From Pseudooceanicola nanhaiensis (GTDB lineage: Bacteria > Pseudomonadota > Alphaproteobacteria > Rhodobacterales > Rhodobacteraceae): a stretch of DNA of 64,000 nucleotides. Positions 19,957 through 28,954 of the stretch are shown in pieces. The notes under the pieces were generated by a model. It did not search any database, was not told where the DNA came from, and saw nothing but the letters and a program-made list of their open reading frames with translations. The stretch is taken from the NCBI RefSeq assembly GCF_020171315.1, contig NZ_JAIUZP010000001.1:434001-498000 (forward strand). Direction: 5' to 3'. The position numbers were made by a program, and so were the translations under genes. Position 1 is the stretch's first letter, and every line of letters begins with the position of its first letter.

Positions 19957-20736
19957 ATGGTACAATTCTCGCTCCCCAAGAACTCGAAGCTGAAGACCGG
20001 CAAGACCTGGCCCAAGCCCGAGGGTGCCACCAATGTCCGCAAGTTCCAGGTCTATCGCTGGAGCCCGGACGACGGTGAAAACCCCCGTGTCGACACCTAT
20101 TTCCTCGACATGGACAAGTGCGGCCCGATGGTTCTGGACGCGCTGATCAAGATCAAGAACGAGATCGACCCGACGCTCACCTTCCGGCGCTCCTGCCGGG
20201 AGGGGATCTGCGGCTCCTGCGCGATGAACATCGACGGGATCAACACGCTGGCCTGCATCTACGGTCTCGACGAGATCAAGGGCGACGTGCGGATCTACCC
20301 GCTGCCGCACATGGCGGTGGTCAAGGACCTGATCCCCGACTTGACGCATTTCTACGCGCAGCACGCGTCGATCATGCCCTGGCTGGAGACCAAGACCAAC
20401 CGCCCCGCCAAGGAGTGGCGCCAGTCGATCGAGGATCGCAAGAAACTCGACGGTCTCTACGAGTGCGTCATGTGCGCCTCCTGCTCGACCTCGTGCCCTT
20501 CGTACTGGTGGAACTCCGACCGCTACCTCGGCCCGGCCGCGCTGCTCCATGCCTACCGCTGGATCATCGACAGCCGCGACGAGGCCACCGGCGAGCGTCT
20601 GGATGAGCTGGAAGACCCCTTCAAGCTCTACCGCTGCCACACGATCATGAACTGCGCGAAGACCTGCCCGAAGGGTCTGAACCCGGCAAAAGCGATCGCG
20701 TCGATCAAGCAAATGATGGTGGAACGCGCGGTCTGA
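19957..20736 (+). CDS. sdhB: Succinate dehydrogenase iron-sulfur subunit
   Basis: This 259-residue subunit carries three clusters. The [2Fe-2S] ligands are in [15 protein letters not shown] plus a later Cys. The [4Fe-4S] ligands are in [17 protein letters not shown], and the [3Fe-4S] region is [17 protein letters not shown]. It passes electrons from SdhA flavin to the quinone site. It is the last gene of the operon, with a GGAGG site before the ATG and a strong terminator 30 bases after the stop. Confidence 0.97.
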   Translation: MVQFSLPKNSKLKTGKTWPKPEGATNVRKFQVYRWSPDDGENPRVDTYFLDMDKCGPMVLDALIKIKNEIDPTLTFRRSCREGICGSCAMNIDGINTLACIYGLDEIKGDVRIYPLPHMAVVKDLIPDLTHFYAQHASIMPWLETKTNRPAKEWRQSIEDRKKLDGLYECVMCASCSTSCPSYWWNSDRYLGPAALLHAYRWIIDSRDEATGERLDELEDPFKLYRCHTIMNCAKTCPKGLNPAKAIASIKQMMVERAV

Positions 20737-20765
20737 TCCGCGTTGATCCCCTTGTAAAACACGGT

Positions 20766-20790
20766 AAAGCCCCGCAATCGCGGGGCTTTT
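20766..20790 (+). terminator. Rho-independent terminator of sdhCDAB
   Basis: A perfect ten-base stem AAAGCCCCGC/GCGGGGCTTT with a four-base loop ends in TTTT. It ends the sdh transcript. Confidence 0.9.
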
Positions 20791-20918
20791 CTGCATCTGC
20801 GAGATACCTTTGCACCTGCAGCATAACGGCTTTGAAAGATTGGCCGATGTCAGGAGCGGTTTTCCGGCGCATATACCCCGGCAGGGAGGGGGCCGATGAT
20901 AGACCTGAGGCACCCGAT

Positions 20919-21065
20919 ATGGACGCACAGAAATACACCCCCGCCGAGGCTCTGGCCATCCTGGAAGATGCCTTCGCCTACTACACCCCGGAAGCGCCGG
21001 TCCTGACTGCACAGGACGAAGCGCCTGCCGAGGACGCCTACGTGGATTACGCGAACGCCGCCTGA
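20919..21065 (+). CDS. Small acidic hypothetical protein (48 aa)
   Basis: The peptide MDAQKYTPAEALAILEDAFAY is followed by an acidic, Ala-rich tail ending YVDYANAA. It has the look of a real small protein: a helical N-terminal half and its own terminator just downstream. I know of similar short ORFs near sdhB in related genomes but no function. The start is uncertain because only a weak GAGG precedes it, and a longer in-frame start at 20832 exists. Confidence 0.5.
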   Translation: MDAQKYTPAEALAILEDAFAYYTPEAPVLTAQDEAPAEDAYVDYANAA

Positions 21066-21090
21066 GCGCGCCCCGTTTCCCGGTTTCGAA

Positions 21091-21118
21091 AAGCCCTGCC
21101 GTTCGGCAGGGTTTTTTC
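21091..21118 (+). terminator. Rho-independent terminator after the 48-aa gene
   Basis: CCCTGCC/GGCAGGG with a GTTC loop is followed by TTTTTT. It is a classic terminator 25 bases past the stop of the small gene, which supports that gene being transcribed. Confidence 0.88.
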
Positions 21119-21120
21119 GT

Positions 21121-21507
21121 TTGTGCGGGGCGATCCGGGGCGTGGGCCTGAGGCGGGGGGGAGCGTCGGCGGCGGTCGTGAGTGCGCCTGCGACGGCAGG
21201 GGACTGCGCCTGCGGCGGGCGGGGAGGGGGGCTGTCTGCCCCCCGTCGCTGACGCTCCTCCCCCCGAGGATATTTGGGAACAGTGGATGATGGGGCTGCC
21301 CGGTTATTGGGCGGGACGTGGGGGTGTGGCGGAATTTTGGGCGATCCGGATCGGGGGGAGGTCTCCGGCCCCGGGAGAGGCTTGGCGGTGTTTGTCGGGC
21401 GGGCTTTAGTGACGGGGACGCTTTGAGAACCGTAAGATCGGGTCAAGCACCGCACCTCCGGGGAAACCCGGCGCGATCCTTCAGAACCCCGTTTCCGGAG
21501 CCCGTCC
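21121..21507. other. Intergenic region before the catabolic cluster
   Basis: This 387-base spacer has very G-rich DNA and no convincing ORF. It holds copy 2 of the tripartite repeat and about 220 further bases in which the promoter of the flavoprotein gene at 21508 must lie. I could not identify a specific promoter or operator. Confidence 0.5.
21226..21288 (+). repeat. Tripartite GC-rich intergenic repeat, copy 2
   Basis: GGGGGGCTGTCTGCCCCCC is followed by a short spacer (GTCGCTGACGCTCCT) and CCCCCCGAGGATATTTGGGAA. The first and last blocks are nearly identical to the inverted copy at 60417-60478. Confidence 0.7.
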
Positions 21508-22962
21508 ATGTCCTCTGCCCAGCTGGATGCCCTGTCTGCACGGGCGCGCGAAGACCTCGCGCGGCTGAGCTATCCTGCGCGGCCGTGGGTGCCCGCGCGG
21601 AGGGTGGACGGTCGGGCCGTGCGCGACGTGGTGATCGTGGGCGGCGGGCAGAGCGGGATGACGATCGCCTTCGGGCTGGCCCGGGAGGCGGTGCACAATG
21701 TGGAGGTGCTGGACCGCAACCCGGCGGGCGCTGAGGGCGTCTGGCGGCGCTTCGCCCGGATGGAGACGCTGCGCACCCCGAAGCATGTGATCGGCCCGGA
21801 CCTGGGCGTGCCCTCTCTGCTGCCGCAGGCCTGGTACGAGGCGCGCTTCGGTGCCGGAAGCTGGGAGGGGGTCGAGAAGATCCCGCGGCCGCTCTGGCAT
21901 GATTACCTGCTCTGGCTGCGCTCCGTGCTGGACCTGCCGATCCGCAACGGGGTCAGCGTGGAGGATATCGCGCCCTTCGGGGAGGACCTGCTGGAAGTGA
22001 CCACGCGCGACGCCGGGGGGGTGACGAAAGTCCTGACGCGGTCGGTCGTGCTGGCCAGCGGGATCGAGGGGGCGGGCGTCTGGACCGTGCCGGACATGAT
22101 CGCGGCCGAACTGCCGCGGGGGCTTTATGCCCATACCTCCGAACCGATTGATTTTGCCGCCCTGAAGGGCCGCCGGGTGGCGGTGCTGGGGGCCGGGGCC
22201 TCGGCCTTCGACAATGCGGCGGAGGCGCTGGCGGCCGGGGCGGCCTCGGTCGATCTCTTCGCGCGGCGCAGCCGGTTGCCCGCCGTGAACCCCTACCGCT
22301 GGATGGAGTTCTCGGGCTTCCTGCGCCATTTCGGCGAACTGCCCGATGCGCTGAAGTGGCGCTTCATGCGGCGCATCTTCACCATGAACCAGCCGCCGCC
22401 GCAGCCGACCTATGACCGCTGCGCCGCCCACGGCGGCTTTCGGGTGCACCTGGGGTGCCCCTTCCTGTCGGTCCGCGAAGGGCCGGGGGGGATCGCCATC
22501 GAGACGCCGAAGGGCGTGGTGGAGGCGGATTTCCTCATCGTCGGCACCGGCCTGCGGGTCGATTTCGCCGCCCGGCCCGAACTGGCGCGGATGGCGCCGC
22601 ATGTGGCGCTCTGGGGCGACCGTTTCGATGCGCCCGCGGGCGAGGCGGACCCGGTGCTGGAGAGCTTCCCCTATCTCGGCCGCGCCTTCGCCCTGCAGGA
22701 GAAGGTGCCGGGCCGCGCGCCCTGGGTCAGCCGGGTGCATTGCTACACTTTCGCCGCCATGCCGAGCCTCGCAGGCTCTGCCGGGATCTCGGCGCTGAAA
22801 TTCGGGGCCGAGCGTCTGGTGCGCGGCCTGACAGAGAGATTGTTCCTCGAGGATGCGGAGGCCCACCTCGCCAGCCTTGAGGCCTATGATGAACCCGAAC
22901 TGAACGAGGCCGCGGCCCGGGGCGAGACCCGCGCGCTGGCCGGGGAGGACCGCAGATGCTGA
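21508..22962 (+). CDS. FAD/NAD(P)-dependent oxidoreductase, flavin monooxygenase-like
   Basis: This 484-residue flavoprotein has two dinucleotide-binding folds: VVIVGGGQSGMTIAFGLA near residue 45, for FAD, and VAVLGAGASAFDNAAEAL near residue 230, for NAD(P)H. Between them lies a YHDYL-like IPRPLWHDYLLWLR region, as in single-component FMO/Baeyer-Villiger-type monooxygenases. A later LIVGTGLRVDF matches the ATG-type hinge motif. The FxGxxxHxxxW fingerprint was not seen in its standard form. It opens the plus-strand catabolic cluster with a GGAG site 7 bases before the ATG, and its end overlaps the next gene. Likely role: oxidation of the imported compound or an intermediate; substrate unknown. 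Confidence 0.8.
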   Translation: MSSAQLDALSARAREDLARLSYPARPWVPARRVDGRAVRDVVIVGGGQSGMTIAFGLAREAVHNVEVLDRNPAGAEGVWRRFARMETLRTPKHVIGPDLGVPSLLPQAWYEARFGAGSWEGVEKIPRPLWHDYLLWLRSVLDLPIRNGVSVEDIAPFGEDLLEVTTRDAGGVTKVLTRSVVLASGIEGAGVWTVPDMIAAELPRGLYAHTSEPIDFAALKGRRVAVLGAGASAFDNAAEALAAGAASVDLFARRSRLPAVNPYRWMEFSGFLRHFGELPDALKWRFMRRIFTMNQPPPQPTYDRCAAHGGFRVHLGCPFLSVREGPGGIAIETPKGVVEADFLIVGTGLRVDFAARPELARMAPHVALWGDRFDAPAGEADPVLESFPYLGRAFALQEKVPGRAPWVSRVHCYTFAAMPSLAGSAGISALKFGAERLVRGLTERLFLEDAEAHLASLEAYDEPELNEAAARGETRALAGEDRRC

Positions 22963-23978
22963 ACACTGTCACCACCGATGACCGCGAGACCCGGATCACC
23001 GAGAGCCGCGAGAAGATCCAGGCGCCCTTCGAGCTGGATCCGACGCTCTGCCTCTACTCGCCGCAGGACAATGTCGACAGCCTCGAACATCCGCGCATCG
23101 CCCATTGGATCGACTACATCCTGCACCGCTACGAGCCCGCGCTGCCGCAGGCCGAGAAGCGCGTGCTGCTGATGATGCCCTGCACCAAGACCAAGCCCTA
23201 TCCCTTCTCCTCCGAGCATCAGGCGATCAACAGCCGCCTGCTGGCGGAAGGCTTTGCGCCGGTGGGGCAGACCTATCTGCCCGAGGAACTGCAGGACCGG
23301 CTGGAGCCGCCGTTTCCGCGCGACGTGCTGAACCTTTCGGTTCTGTCGAACGGCAAGGGGACCGTGATCCACCGCGCCGTGATCTCGGAGCCGATGGCGC
23401 TGGTGCCCTACGAGGATATCGCGGAGTACGAGGATCGCCCGTCGCCTGCCACCGCCTATGACGATCCCGGCCTCTTCGAGAAGCGCGGTAACGCCGTGGC
23501 GCCCTGGCGGGCCGATTCGACCGCGACGCGGGTCTCGGCCACGCGCTGGAAGTGGGGCGAGGAGGAGAAGCGCGCCTATGTGCTGATGCACAACGAGATG
23601 GCGCGGATCCTTGCCGACAGCCTGAAGCGGATCGGCGGCTATTACACCGACCGGATCGCCTGGGTCGCGCCGGGGCTGACGCACCGCTCCTTCGTGCTGG
23701 GCCGCGAGGAACGCAGCGCCCACAACGTGCCCGCCTACCGCAAGGTGGGCGACGCGCGGCTCGATCTGGTTGGGGCAAACGACCATCTGCCCGAGGGGCT
23801 GAAGATCGAGGCCCTGCCCACCACCGATCATTGCAAGGACGCGATCCGCCGGCTGGCGGCGCGGCTGGGCACCGACGAGTCGAAGGTCGGCGGTGTCTAT
23901 TCCCGCGGCGGAGCCAATGCCACGCCGCTTGCCCTGCCGGAATTGCTGGACGTTCTGGTCCGGCGCGTGTCTGGTTGA
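22956..23978 (+). CDS. DUF5591 (archaeosine-synthase-like domain) protein
   Basis: This 340-residue protein contains VLLMMPCTKTKPYPFSSEH, the PCxxxKPY..S.H motif of the DUF5591 domain found in archaeal TGT-like archaeosine synthase ArcS. The TGT catalytic barrel itself is absent. A second conserved-looking block is GGYYTDRIAWVAPGLTHRSF, and the C-terminus is basic. The gene overlaps the flavoprotein by 7 bases, and an ABC importer follows. Its link to small-molecule catabolism, not tRNA modification, is inferred from context only. Family assignment rests on one motif. Confidence 0.6.
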   Translation: MLNTVTTDDRETRITESREKIQAPFELDPTLCLYSPQDNVDSLEHPRIAHWIDYILHRYEPALPQAEKRVLLMMPCTKTKPYPFSSEHQAINSRLLAEGFAPVGQTYLPEELQDRLEPPFPRDVLNLSVLSNGKGTVIHRAVISEPMALVPYEDIAEYEDRPSPATAYDDPGLFEKRGNAVAPWRADSTATRVSATRWKWGEEEKRAYVLMHNEMARILADSLKRIGGYYTDRIAWVAPGLTHRSFVLGREERSAHNVPAYRKVGDARLDLVGANDHLPEGLKIEALPTTDHCKDAIRRLAARLGTDESKVGGVYSRGGANATPLALPELLDVLVRRVSG

Positions 23979-24077
23979 TTCACGCAAGGTGGGGATACCC
24001 TCGCCTGCATCCGAACCGGGGGGCACAATCCCGGACGGCAAACGACTGATGTCAAAGACAACATGGAGACAAACAAG

Positions 24078-25115
24078 ATGATGATTTCGCGCCTTTCCCG
24101 CGCTGTTCGCACCGCTGCCGGTGCGGCGCTTGGCCTTGGGCTTGCCCTGAGTGCCGGGATGGCCTCGGCCCAGACGCCGATCAAGTTCTCGCTGGACTGG
24201 AACTTCGAAGGACCTGCCGCGCCCTTCCTCGTCGCACTGGACAAGGGCTACTTCAAGGAAGAGGGCCTCGACGTCACCATCGACACCGGCGCGGGCTCGG
24301 TCGAGCCGCTGAACCGTCTGGCCTCGGGCACCTATGACATGGCTTTCGGCGACATCAACTCGCTGATCAAGTTCCTCGATGCCAACCCCGGGACCCCGAT
24401 CAAGGCGGTCTACATGCTCTACAACAACCCGCCCTTCTCGGTGGTGGGTCGCAAGAGCCTTGGCGTGACCACGCCGAAGGACCTCGAAGGCAAGACGCTG
24501 GGCGCGCCCGCGCCTGACGGGGCCTATGCCCAGTGGCCGATCTTCGTGGCCGAGAACGACATCGACGCCTCCAAGGTCACCATCGAGAACGTCGGCTTCC
24601 CGGTGCGTGAACCGATGCTGGTCTCGGGCCAGGTGGACGCGATCACCGGCTTCGCCTTCTCGACCTACCTCTCGGTGCGCCGCAACGTGGAAGACCCCGA
24701 GGACGTGACCGTCTTCCTGATGTCGGACTACGGCGTCGATCTCTACGGCAACACCATCATGGTGACCCCGGCCTTCGCCGAGGAGAACCCTGAAGCGGTC
24801 AAAGGCTTCCTGCGCGCCTTCACCAAGGGCCTGAAGGACGTGGTTGCCGATCCCGAGGGCTCGCTCGAATCCGTGCTCTCGCGGAACCCGGTTGCCAAGA
24901 AGGACATGGAGCTGGAGCGCCTGACCTACGCGCTGGAAAACAACATCGTCACCGATGAAGTGAAGGCCAACGGCTTCGGCAAGGTCGACATGGACCGCCT
25001 GACGCATTCGATCGAACAGCTGGGCCTGACCTACGATTTCAAGGCCACCCCGGAAGCGTCTGCGATCTTCGACAGCTCCTTCCTGCCCTCGGACGAGGTT
25101 CTGGCCGTCGAATAA
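24078..25115 (+). CDS. ABC transporter substrate-binding protein (NMT1/ThiY/SsuA-like)
   Basis: This periplasmic binding protein has a signal peptide (MMISRLSRAVRTAAGAALGL, then LALSAGMASAQ) and the type-2 fold pattern of the NMT1/SsuA family. It shows IKFSLDWNFEGPAAPFLVAL, GYFKEEGLDVTIDTGAGS, YDMAFGDINSLIKF and a later GKTLGAPAPDGAYAQWP. Relatives bind formylaminopyrimidine, taurine, nitrate or riboflavin-like molecules, so a small N-heterocycle is a reasonable guess. The ATG at 24078 is preferred: GGAG lies 9 bases upstream. It is followed by a stable hairpin, then the ATPase and permease. Confidence 0.88.
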   Translation: MMISRLSRAVRTAAGAALGLGLALSAGMASAQTPIKFSLDWNFEGPAAPFLVALDKGYFKEEGLDVTIDTGAGSVEPLNRLASGTYDMAFGDINSLIKFLDANPGTPIKAVYMLYNNPPFSVVGRKSLGVTTPKDLEGKTLGAPAPDGAYAQWPIFVAENDIDASKVTIENVGFPVREPMLVSGQVDAITGFAFSTYLSVRRNVEDPEDVTVFLMSDYGVDLYGNTIMVTPAFAEENPEAVKGFLRAFTKGLKDVVADPEGSLESVLSRNPVAKKDMELERLTYALENNIVTDEVKANGFGKVDMDRLTHSIEQLGLTYDFKATPEASAIFDSSFLPSDEVLAVE

Positions 25116-25139
25116 TCCCCGATCGGGACGCAAGACCTC

Positions 25140-25166
25140 TCGGGGGGCCGCCAGTCGGCCCCCCGA
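25140..25166 (+). promoter_or_regulatory. Intercistronic hairpin after the binding-protein gene
   Basis: A perfect 11-bp stem TCGGGGGGCCG/CGGCCCCCCGA with a five-base loop has no T-run. Such structures often protect the binding-protein mRNA so that it is made in excess over the membrane components. Confidence 0.65.
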
Positions 25167-25198
25167 TGCAAGACCGGCACCGACTACAGGGGGACAGG

Positions 25199-25978
25199 GT
25201 GCAACCTTTTATCGAATTCGATGGTGTTGATCACGGCTATGGCGCCGAGGGGCCGCTGGCTGTTCAGGACCTGCATGTGTCCATCGGCGAAGGGGAGTTC
25301 GCCGCCGTCGTGGGGCCTTCGGGCTGTGGCAAATCCACCTTCATGAAACTGACCACCGGGCTTCAGTTCCCCCGTGCCGGCACGATCACCGTGGCGGGCG
25401 AGCGCGTGACGAAGCCCGTGCGCATGGCGGGCATGGCGTTTCAGGCGCCGAACCTGCTGCCGTGGCGCACGACGATGGAAAACATCCTGCTGCCGCTGGA
25501 AATCGTGCCGCCGCACCGGCAGCAGTTCCGCGCCAAGAAACAGGAATACCGCGAACGGGCCGAGGCGCTGCTGGCCCGCGTCGGGCTGGAGGGGGCGGGC
25601 GAGAAGCACCCGTGGGAGCTGTCGGGCGGGATGCAGATGCGCGCCGCGCTCTGCCGTGCGCTGATCCACCAGCCCAAGCTCCTGATGCTGGACGAACCCT
25701 TTGGCGCGCTGGATGCCTTCACGCGCGAGGAACTGTGGTGCGTGATCCGCGACCTGCATGCCGAGACCGGCGTGACCGTGATCCTCGTCACCCATGACCT
25801 GCGCGAGGCGGTCTTCCTTGCGGATCGTGTCTTTGCCATGTCGGCCCGTCCCGGCCGCATCCTTGCCGAGCGGCGGATCGAGCTGGAGCGCCCGCGCGAC
25901 CTCGAACTGACCTATACGGCGGAGTTCCAGTCCCTCGTGCACGAGCTGCGCGAACATATCGTGACGGCGCGCAAATGA
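25199..25978 (+). CDS. ABC transporter ATP-binding protein
   Basis: This ATPase of about 259 residues belongs to the nitrate/sulfonate/taurine importer class. It has Walker A GPSGCGKST, signature LSGGMQMRAALCRALI, Walker B LLMLDEPFGALD and the H-loop THD. A GTG start at 25199 is chosen because AGGGGGA stands 6-7 bases upstream; the ATG at 25166 falls inside the hairpin. The stop overlaps the permease start (ATGA). It drives uptake with the 24078 binding protein. Confidence 0.93.
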   Translation: MQPFIEFDGVDHGYGAEGPLAVQDLHVSIGEGEFAAVVGPSGCGKSTFMKLTTGLQFPRAGTITVAGERVTKPVRMAGMAFQAPNLLPWRTTMENILLPLEIVPPHRQQFRAKKQEYRERAEALLARVGLEGAGEKHPWELSGGMQMRAALCRALIHQPKLLMLDEPFGALDAFTREELWCVIRDLHAETGVTVILVTHDLREAVFLADRVFAMSARPGRILAERRIELERPRDLELTYTAEFQSLVHELREHIVTARK

Positions 25979-26745
25979 ACCGACAGAGCCTCTTCCTCCG
26001 CATCTCGCCCATTGCCTCGCTGATCATCGTGCTGGCGCTCTGGGAACTCATCGTCATCGTCTTCAACATTCCCGGCTACCTGCTGCCGAAGCCCTCGACC
26101 ATCTTCGCGGCCATCGTGGAATACTGGCCCGCGATCATGCGCGAGAGCACCTATACGCTGGTCACCACCATGATCGGCTTCGGCCTCGCGGTGGTCTTCG
26201 GCCTCGCGCTGGGGCTGCTGGTGGGCTACTCGGCCACGATCTATGCCGGGCTCTATCCGCTGATGGTCGCCTTCAACGCCATCCCCAAGGTCGCGGTGGT
26301 GCCGATCCTCGTGCTGTGGTTCGGCATCGGCGCGGTGCCGGCGGCGCTGACGGCCTTCCTGATCTCCTTCTTCCCGATCGTGGTGAACGTGGCCACCGGC
26401 CTCGCCACCATCGAGAGCGAGCTGGAAGACGTGCTCAAGGCGCTGGGCGCCTCCAAGCTGGATATCATGCGCAAGGTCGGCATTCCGCGTGCGCTGCCCT
26501 ATTTCTTCGGCTCGCTGAAGATCGCCATCACGCTGGCCTTCGTGGGCTCGGTCCTGTCGGAAAGCGTCGCCTCGAACCACGGCATCGGCAAGTTCATGAT
26601 GATGGCGCAGGCGCAGTTCCAGGTGCCGCTGATTTTCGCCGGTCTCTTCGTCCTCGGGTTCATGGGCATCGCGATGTACCTCGTGATGGCCTGGATCGAG
26701 AAGCGGATGACCGGCTGGGCCCACCGCTCGGGCTTCTCGAACTAA
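25975..26745 (+). CDS. ABC transporter permease
   Basis: This 256-residue inner-membrane permease of the SsuC/TauC/ThiX class has about six helices. It contains the EAA loop LEDVLKALGASKLDIMRKVGIPRALPYFFGSLK, recognisable by ALGAS...I..P. It overlaps the ATPase by four bases and precedes the decarboxylase-like gene by 9 bases. Only one permease is present, so it probably works as a homodimer. Confidence 0.93.
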   Translation: MNRQSLFLRISPIASLIIVLALWELIVIVFNIPGYLLPKPSTIFAAIVEYWPAIMRESTYTLVTTMIGFGLAVVFGLALGLLVGYSATIYAGLYPLMVAFNAIPKVAVVPILVLWFGIGAVPAALTAFLISFFPIVVNVATGLATIESELEDVLKALGASKLDIMRKVGIPRALPYFFGSLKIAITLAFVGSVLSESVASNHGIGKFMMMAQAQFQVPLIFAGLFVLGFMGIAMYLVMAWIEKRMTGWAHRSGFSN

Positions 26746-26754
26746 GGGAATGAC

Positions 26755-27729
26755 ATGACGATCAAACTCACCTTCGGCGTCAGTGAAAGCGACCGCATGG
26801 GCCCGCTCGTGGATGGCACCGTGCCCATCGAGGGGGTCGAGGCCACGTGGAACGTCCACGGGGTGCAGGCGCTCTTCAACAAGCAGCTGTCGGACCATGA
26901 ATACGACGCCTGCGAATTCCCGCTGGGCACCTACCTGCGCGACATGGAAGGGGCGCGGCGTTACCTCGCCGTGCCGGTTTTCCCCTCGCGCCATTTCCGC
27001 CTGTCCTGCGTCTTTACCCACCGCGAGGCCGGGATCACCAAGCCTGCCGACCTTGCGGGCAAGCGCATCGGCATCCCCGTCTGGGACATGGCCGCCGCCG
27101 TCTGGCTGCGCGGGATGTTCCAGGATTACTATGACCTGCCGCGCGCGGCCCCGATCTATGTCACCAACGGGCTGGAAGAGGCCCGCACCGGGGACGAACA
27201 CCCGCAGTTCTATCCCGACGGCTTCCAGATCGAGCATTCCCATGCCGAGGGCGGCCTGGCCGGAATGCTGGCGCGGGGCGAGATCGACGCGCTCTACACC
27301 GCCCGCGCGCCCTCGACCTATGTCGAGGGGGGCAGCGTGACCCGGCTCTTCGATGATCCCATGTCTGCCGACATGGCCTATTACGAGATGACGGGCATCT
27401 ATCCCCCGATGCATGTGCTCTGCGTGAAGCGTGAGATCGCCGAGGCCAATCCCGGCCTGACCCGCGCGCTCTTCGATGCCTTCACCAAGGCGCAGGAGGA
27501 GGCACGCGCCCGGCTCTATGACAGTGCCGCGCTCAGCGTCATGCTGCCCTGGGCGCTGGAGCATCTGACCATGACCGAGCGCAAGCTGGGCAAGGATTAC
27601 TGGTCGACCGGGCTGGAGCGGAACCGCGACACGCTCGACACGATCATCCGCTACACGCGCGAGGACGGGCTGATCGAAGGCGCCTTCAGCGCGGCGGACC
27701 TCTTCGACACGGATATGGCTGACACCTGA
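26755..27729 (+). CDS. 4,5-dihydroxyphthalate decarboxylase-like / NMT1-like protein
   Basis: This 324-residue protein resembles the family of 4,5-dihydroxyphthalate decarboxylase, which shares the type-2 periplasmic-binding-protein fold. Features are [56 protein letters not shown] and [22 protein letters not shown]. There is no signal peptide, so it should be cytoplasmic and enzymatic, or an unusual ligand-binding protein. It is co-transcribed with the importer. Which reaction it catalyses cannot be told; decarboxylation of a cyclic acid is one possibility. Confidence 0.75.
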   Translation: MTIKLTFGVSESDRMGPLVDGTVPIEGVEATWNVHGVQALFNKQLSDHEYDACEFPLGTYLRDMEGARRYLAVPVFPSRHFRLSCVFTHREAGITKPADLAGKRIGIPVWDMAAAVWLRGMFQDYYDLPRAAPIYVTNGLEEARTGDEHPQFYPDGFQIEHSHAEGGLAGMLARGEIDALYTARAPSTYVEGGSVTRLFDDPMSADMAYYEMTGIYPPMHVLCVKREIAEANPGLTRALFDAFTKAQEEARARLYDSAALSVMLPWALEHLTMTERKLGKDYWSTGLERNRDTLDTIIRYTREDGLIEGAFSAADLFDTDMADT

Positions 27730-27745
27730 GGAAGGAGAACGACCC

Positions 27746-28627
27746 ATGGCGAAGGAGATACTGGTAGGGTTCGGCGTTGACGTCGACGCGGTGGCGGGCT
27801 GGCTTGGCTCCTACGGCGGCGAGGACAGCCCGGACGACATCTCGCGCGGGCTCTTCGCGGGCGAAGTGGGCGTACCCCGCCTGCTGAAGCTGTTTGAGCG
27901 CGAGGGGATCAAGACCACATGGTTCATCCCCGGCCATTCGGTCGAGACCTTCCCGGAACAGACCGCCGCCGTGGTCGCCGCGGGCCACGAGATCGGGATG
28001 CATGGCTATAGCCACGAGAACCCGATCGCCATGACACCCGAGCAGGAAGAGGCCGTCCTCGACAAGTGTATCGCCCTGATCACCGAGGTCTCGGGCAAGT
28101 CGCCGCGCGGCTACGTTGCGCCGTGGTGGGAGTTTTCGAACGTCACCAACGAGCTGCTGCTGAAGAAGGGCATCAAGTACGACCACTCGCTGATGCATGA
28201 CGACCACACGCCCTACTACGTGCGCGTCGGCGACAAGTGGACCAAGATCGACTACACCGCGCAGCCCGAGACGTGGATGAAACCGCTGGAGCGCGGCGAG
28301 GAGACCGACCTGATCGAGATCCCGGCCTCGTGGTATCTCGACGATCTGCCGCCGATGATGTTCATCAAGGGTTCGCCCAACAGCCACGGTTTCGTCAATC
28401 CGCGCGATATCGAGCAGCTCTGGACCGACCAGTTCGACTGGGTCTACCGCGAGATGGATTATGCCGTCTTCCCGATCACCATCCATCCGGATGTCGCGGG
28501 GCGGCCGCAGGTGCTGATGATGCTGGAACGGCTGATCAAGCACATCAAGAGCCACGAGGGCGTGCGCTTCGTCACCATGGAAGAGATGGCCGACGACTTC
28601 GCCAAGCGCTGTCCGCGGAAGGGCTGA
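27746..28627 (+). CDS. Polysaccharide-deacetylase-fold hydrolase, HpPgdA-like
   Basis: This 293-residue CE4-fold enzyme is strikingly like Helicobacter pylori HP0310 (PgdA) as I recall it: start [20 protein letters not shown], then [32 protein letters not shown], and [23 protein letters not shown]. The metal triad is Asp14, His86 and His90. The Helicobacter protein was annotated as a peptidoglycan deacetylase, but its fold also resembles cyclic imidases and allantoinase PuuE. No signal peptide is present, so here a cytoplasmic cyclic-amide hydrolase is more likely than a wall enzyme. Context supports ring opening of an N-heterocycle. Confidence 0.82.
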   Translation: MAKEILVGFGVDVDAVAGWLGSYGGEDSPDDISRGLFAGEVGVPRLLKLFEREGIKTTWFIPGHSVETFPEQTAAVVAAGHEIGMHGYSHENPIAMTPEQEEAVLDKCIALITEVSGKSPRGYVAPWWEFSNVTNELLLKKGIKYDHSLMHDDHTPYYVRVGDKWTKIDYTAQPETWMKPLERGEETDLIEIPASWYLDDLPPMMFIKGSPNSHGFVNPRDIEQLWTDQFDWVYREMDYAVFPITIHPDVAGRPQVLMMLERLIKHIKSHEGVRFVTMEEMADDFAKRCPRKG

Positions 28628-28947
28628 TGTGCGCGCTCTGCGGCATCCTCGGCTGTGACGATCACTGGACGGCCGCGGTGGCGCGGGAGGGCGTCTATTC
28701 GCGCCTGACCTCGCCACAGGCCCACCGGGCCGAGGCCGCCGCCCGCGCGCGGGTCGTGAACCGGGCGCTGGCGCCTTTGCGGATCACCTTCGGGGATTGG
28801 CAGAAGCGCTCCTACGTGCTGCGCGGGCCCACCGGCAAGACGGCGATCTTCGAGGGGCTCAACCACCTCTGGGCCGAGGCAGAGGCGCTGGCCGGGCGCG
28901 AGATCGACCCGCTCGATCCCGCGTACCTCGACCGCCTCGAAGGCTGA
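28627..28947 (+). CDS. Small Cys/His-containing protein (106 aa)
   Basis: I do not recognise a named family. The N-terminus [14 protein letters not shown] has three closely spaced cysteines and a histidine that could bind a metal. The rest is basic, helical-looking sequence (RLTSPQAHRAEAAARARVVN and ITFGDWQKRSYVLRGPTGKT). The start overlaps the hydrolase stop (TGATG), and the CobW-type GTPase begins 7 bases after it. This order suggests a metal-handling or adaptor role for the neighbouring hydrolase. Confidence 0.65.
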   Translation: MCALCGILGCDDHWTAAVAREGVYSRLTSPQAHRAEAAARARVVNRALAPLRITFGDWQKRSYVLRGPTGKTAIFEGLNHLWAEAEALAGREIDPLDPAYLDRLEG

Positions 28948-28954
28948 TCTTCCG

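Noticed and set aside
22884-25133. Minus-strand open frame of about 750 codons under the flavoprotein, DUF5591 and binding-protein genes
   Set aside because: It spans three real genes on the other strand and shows the same antisense composition.
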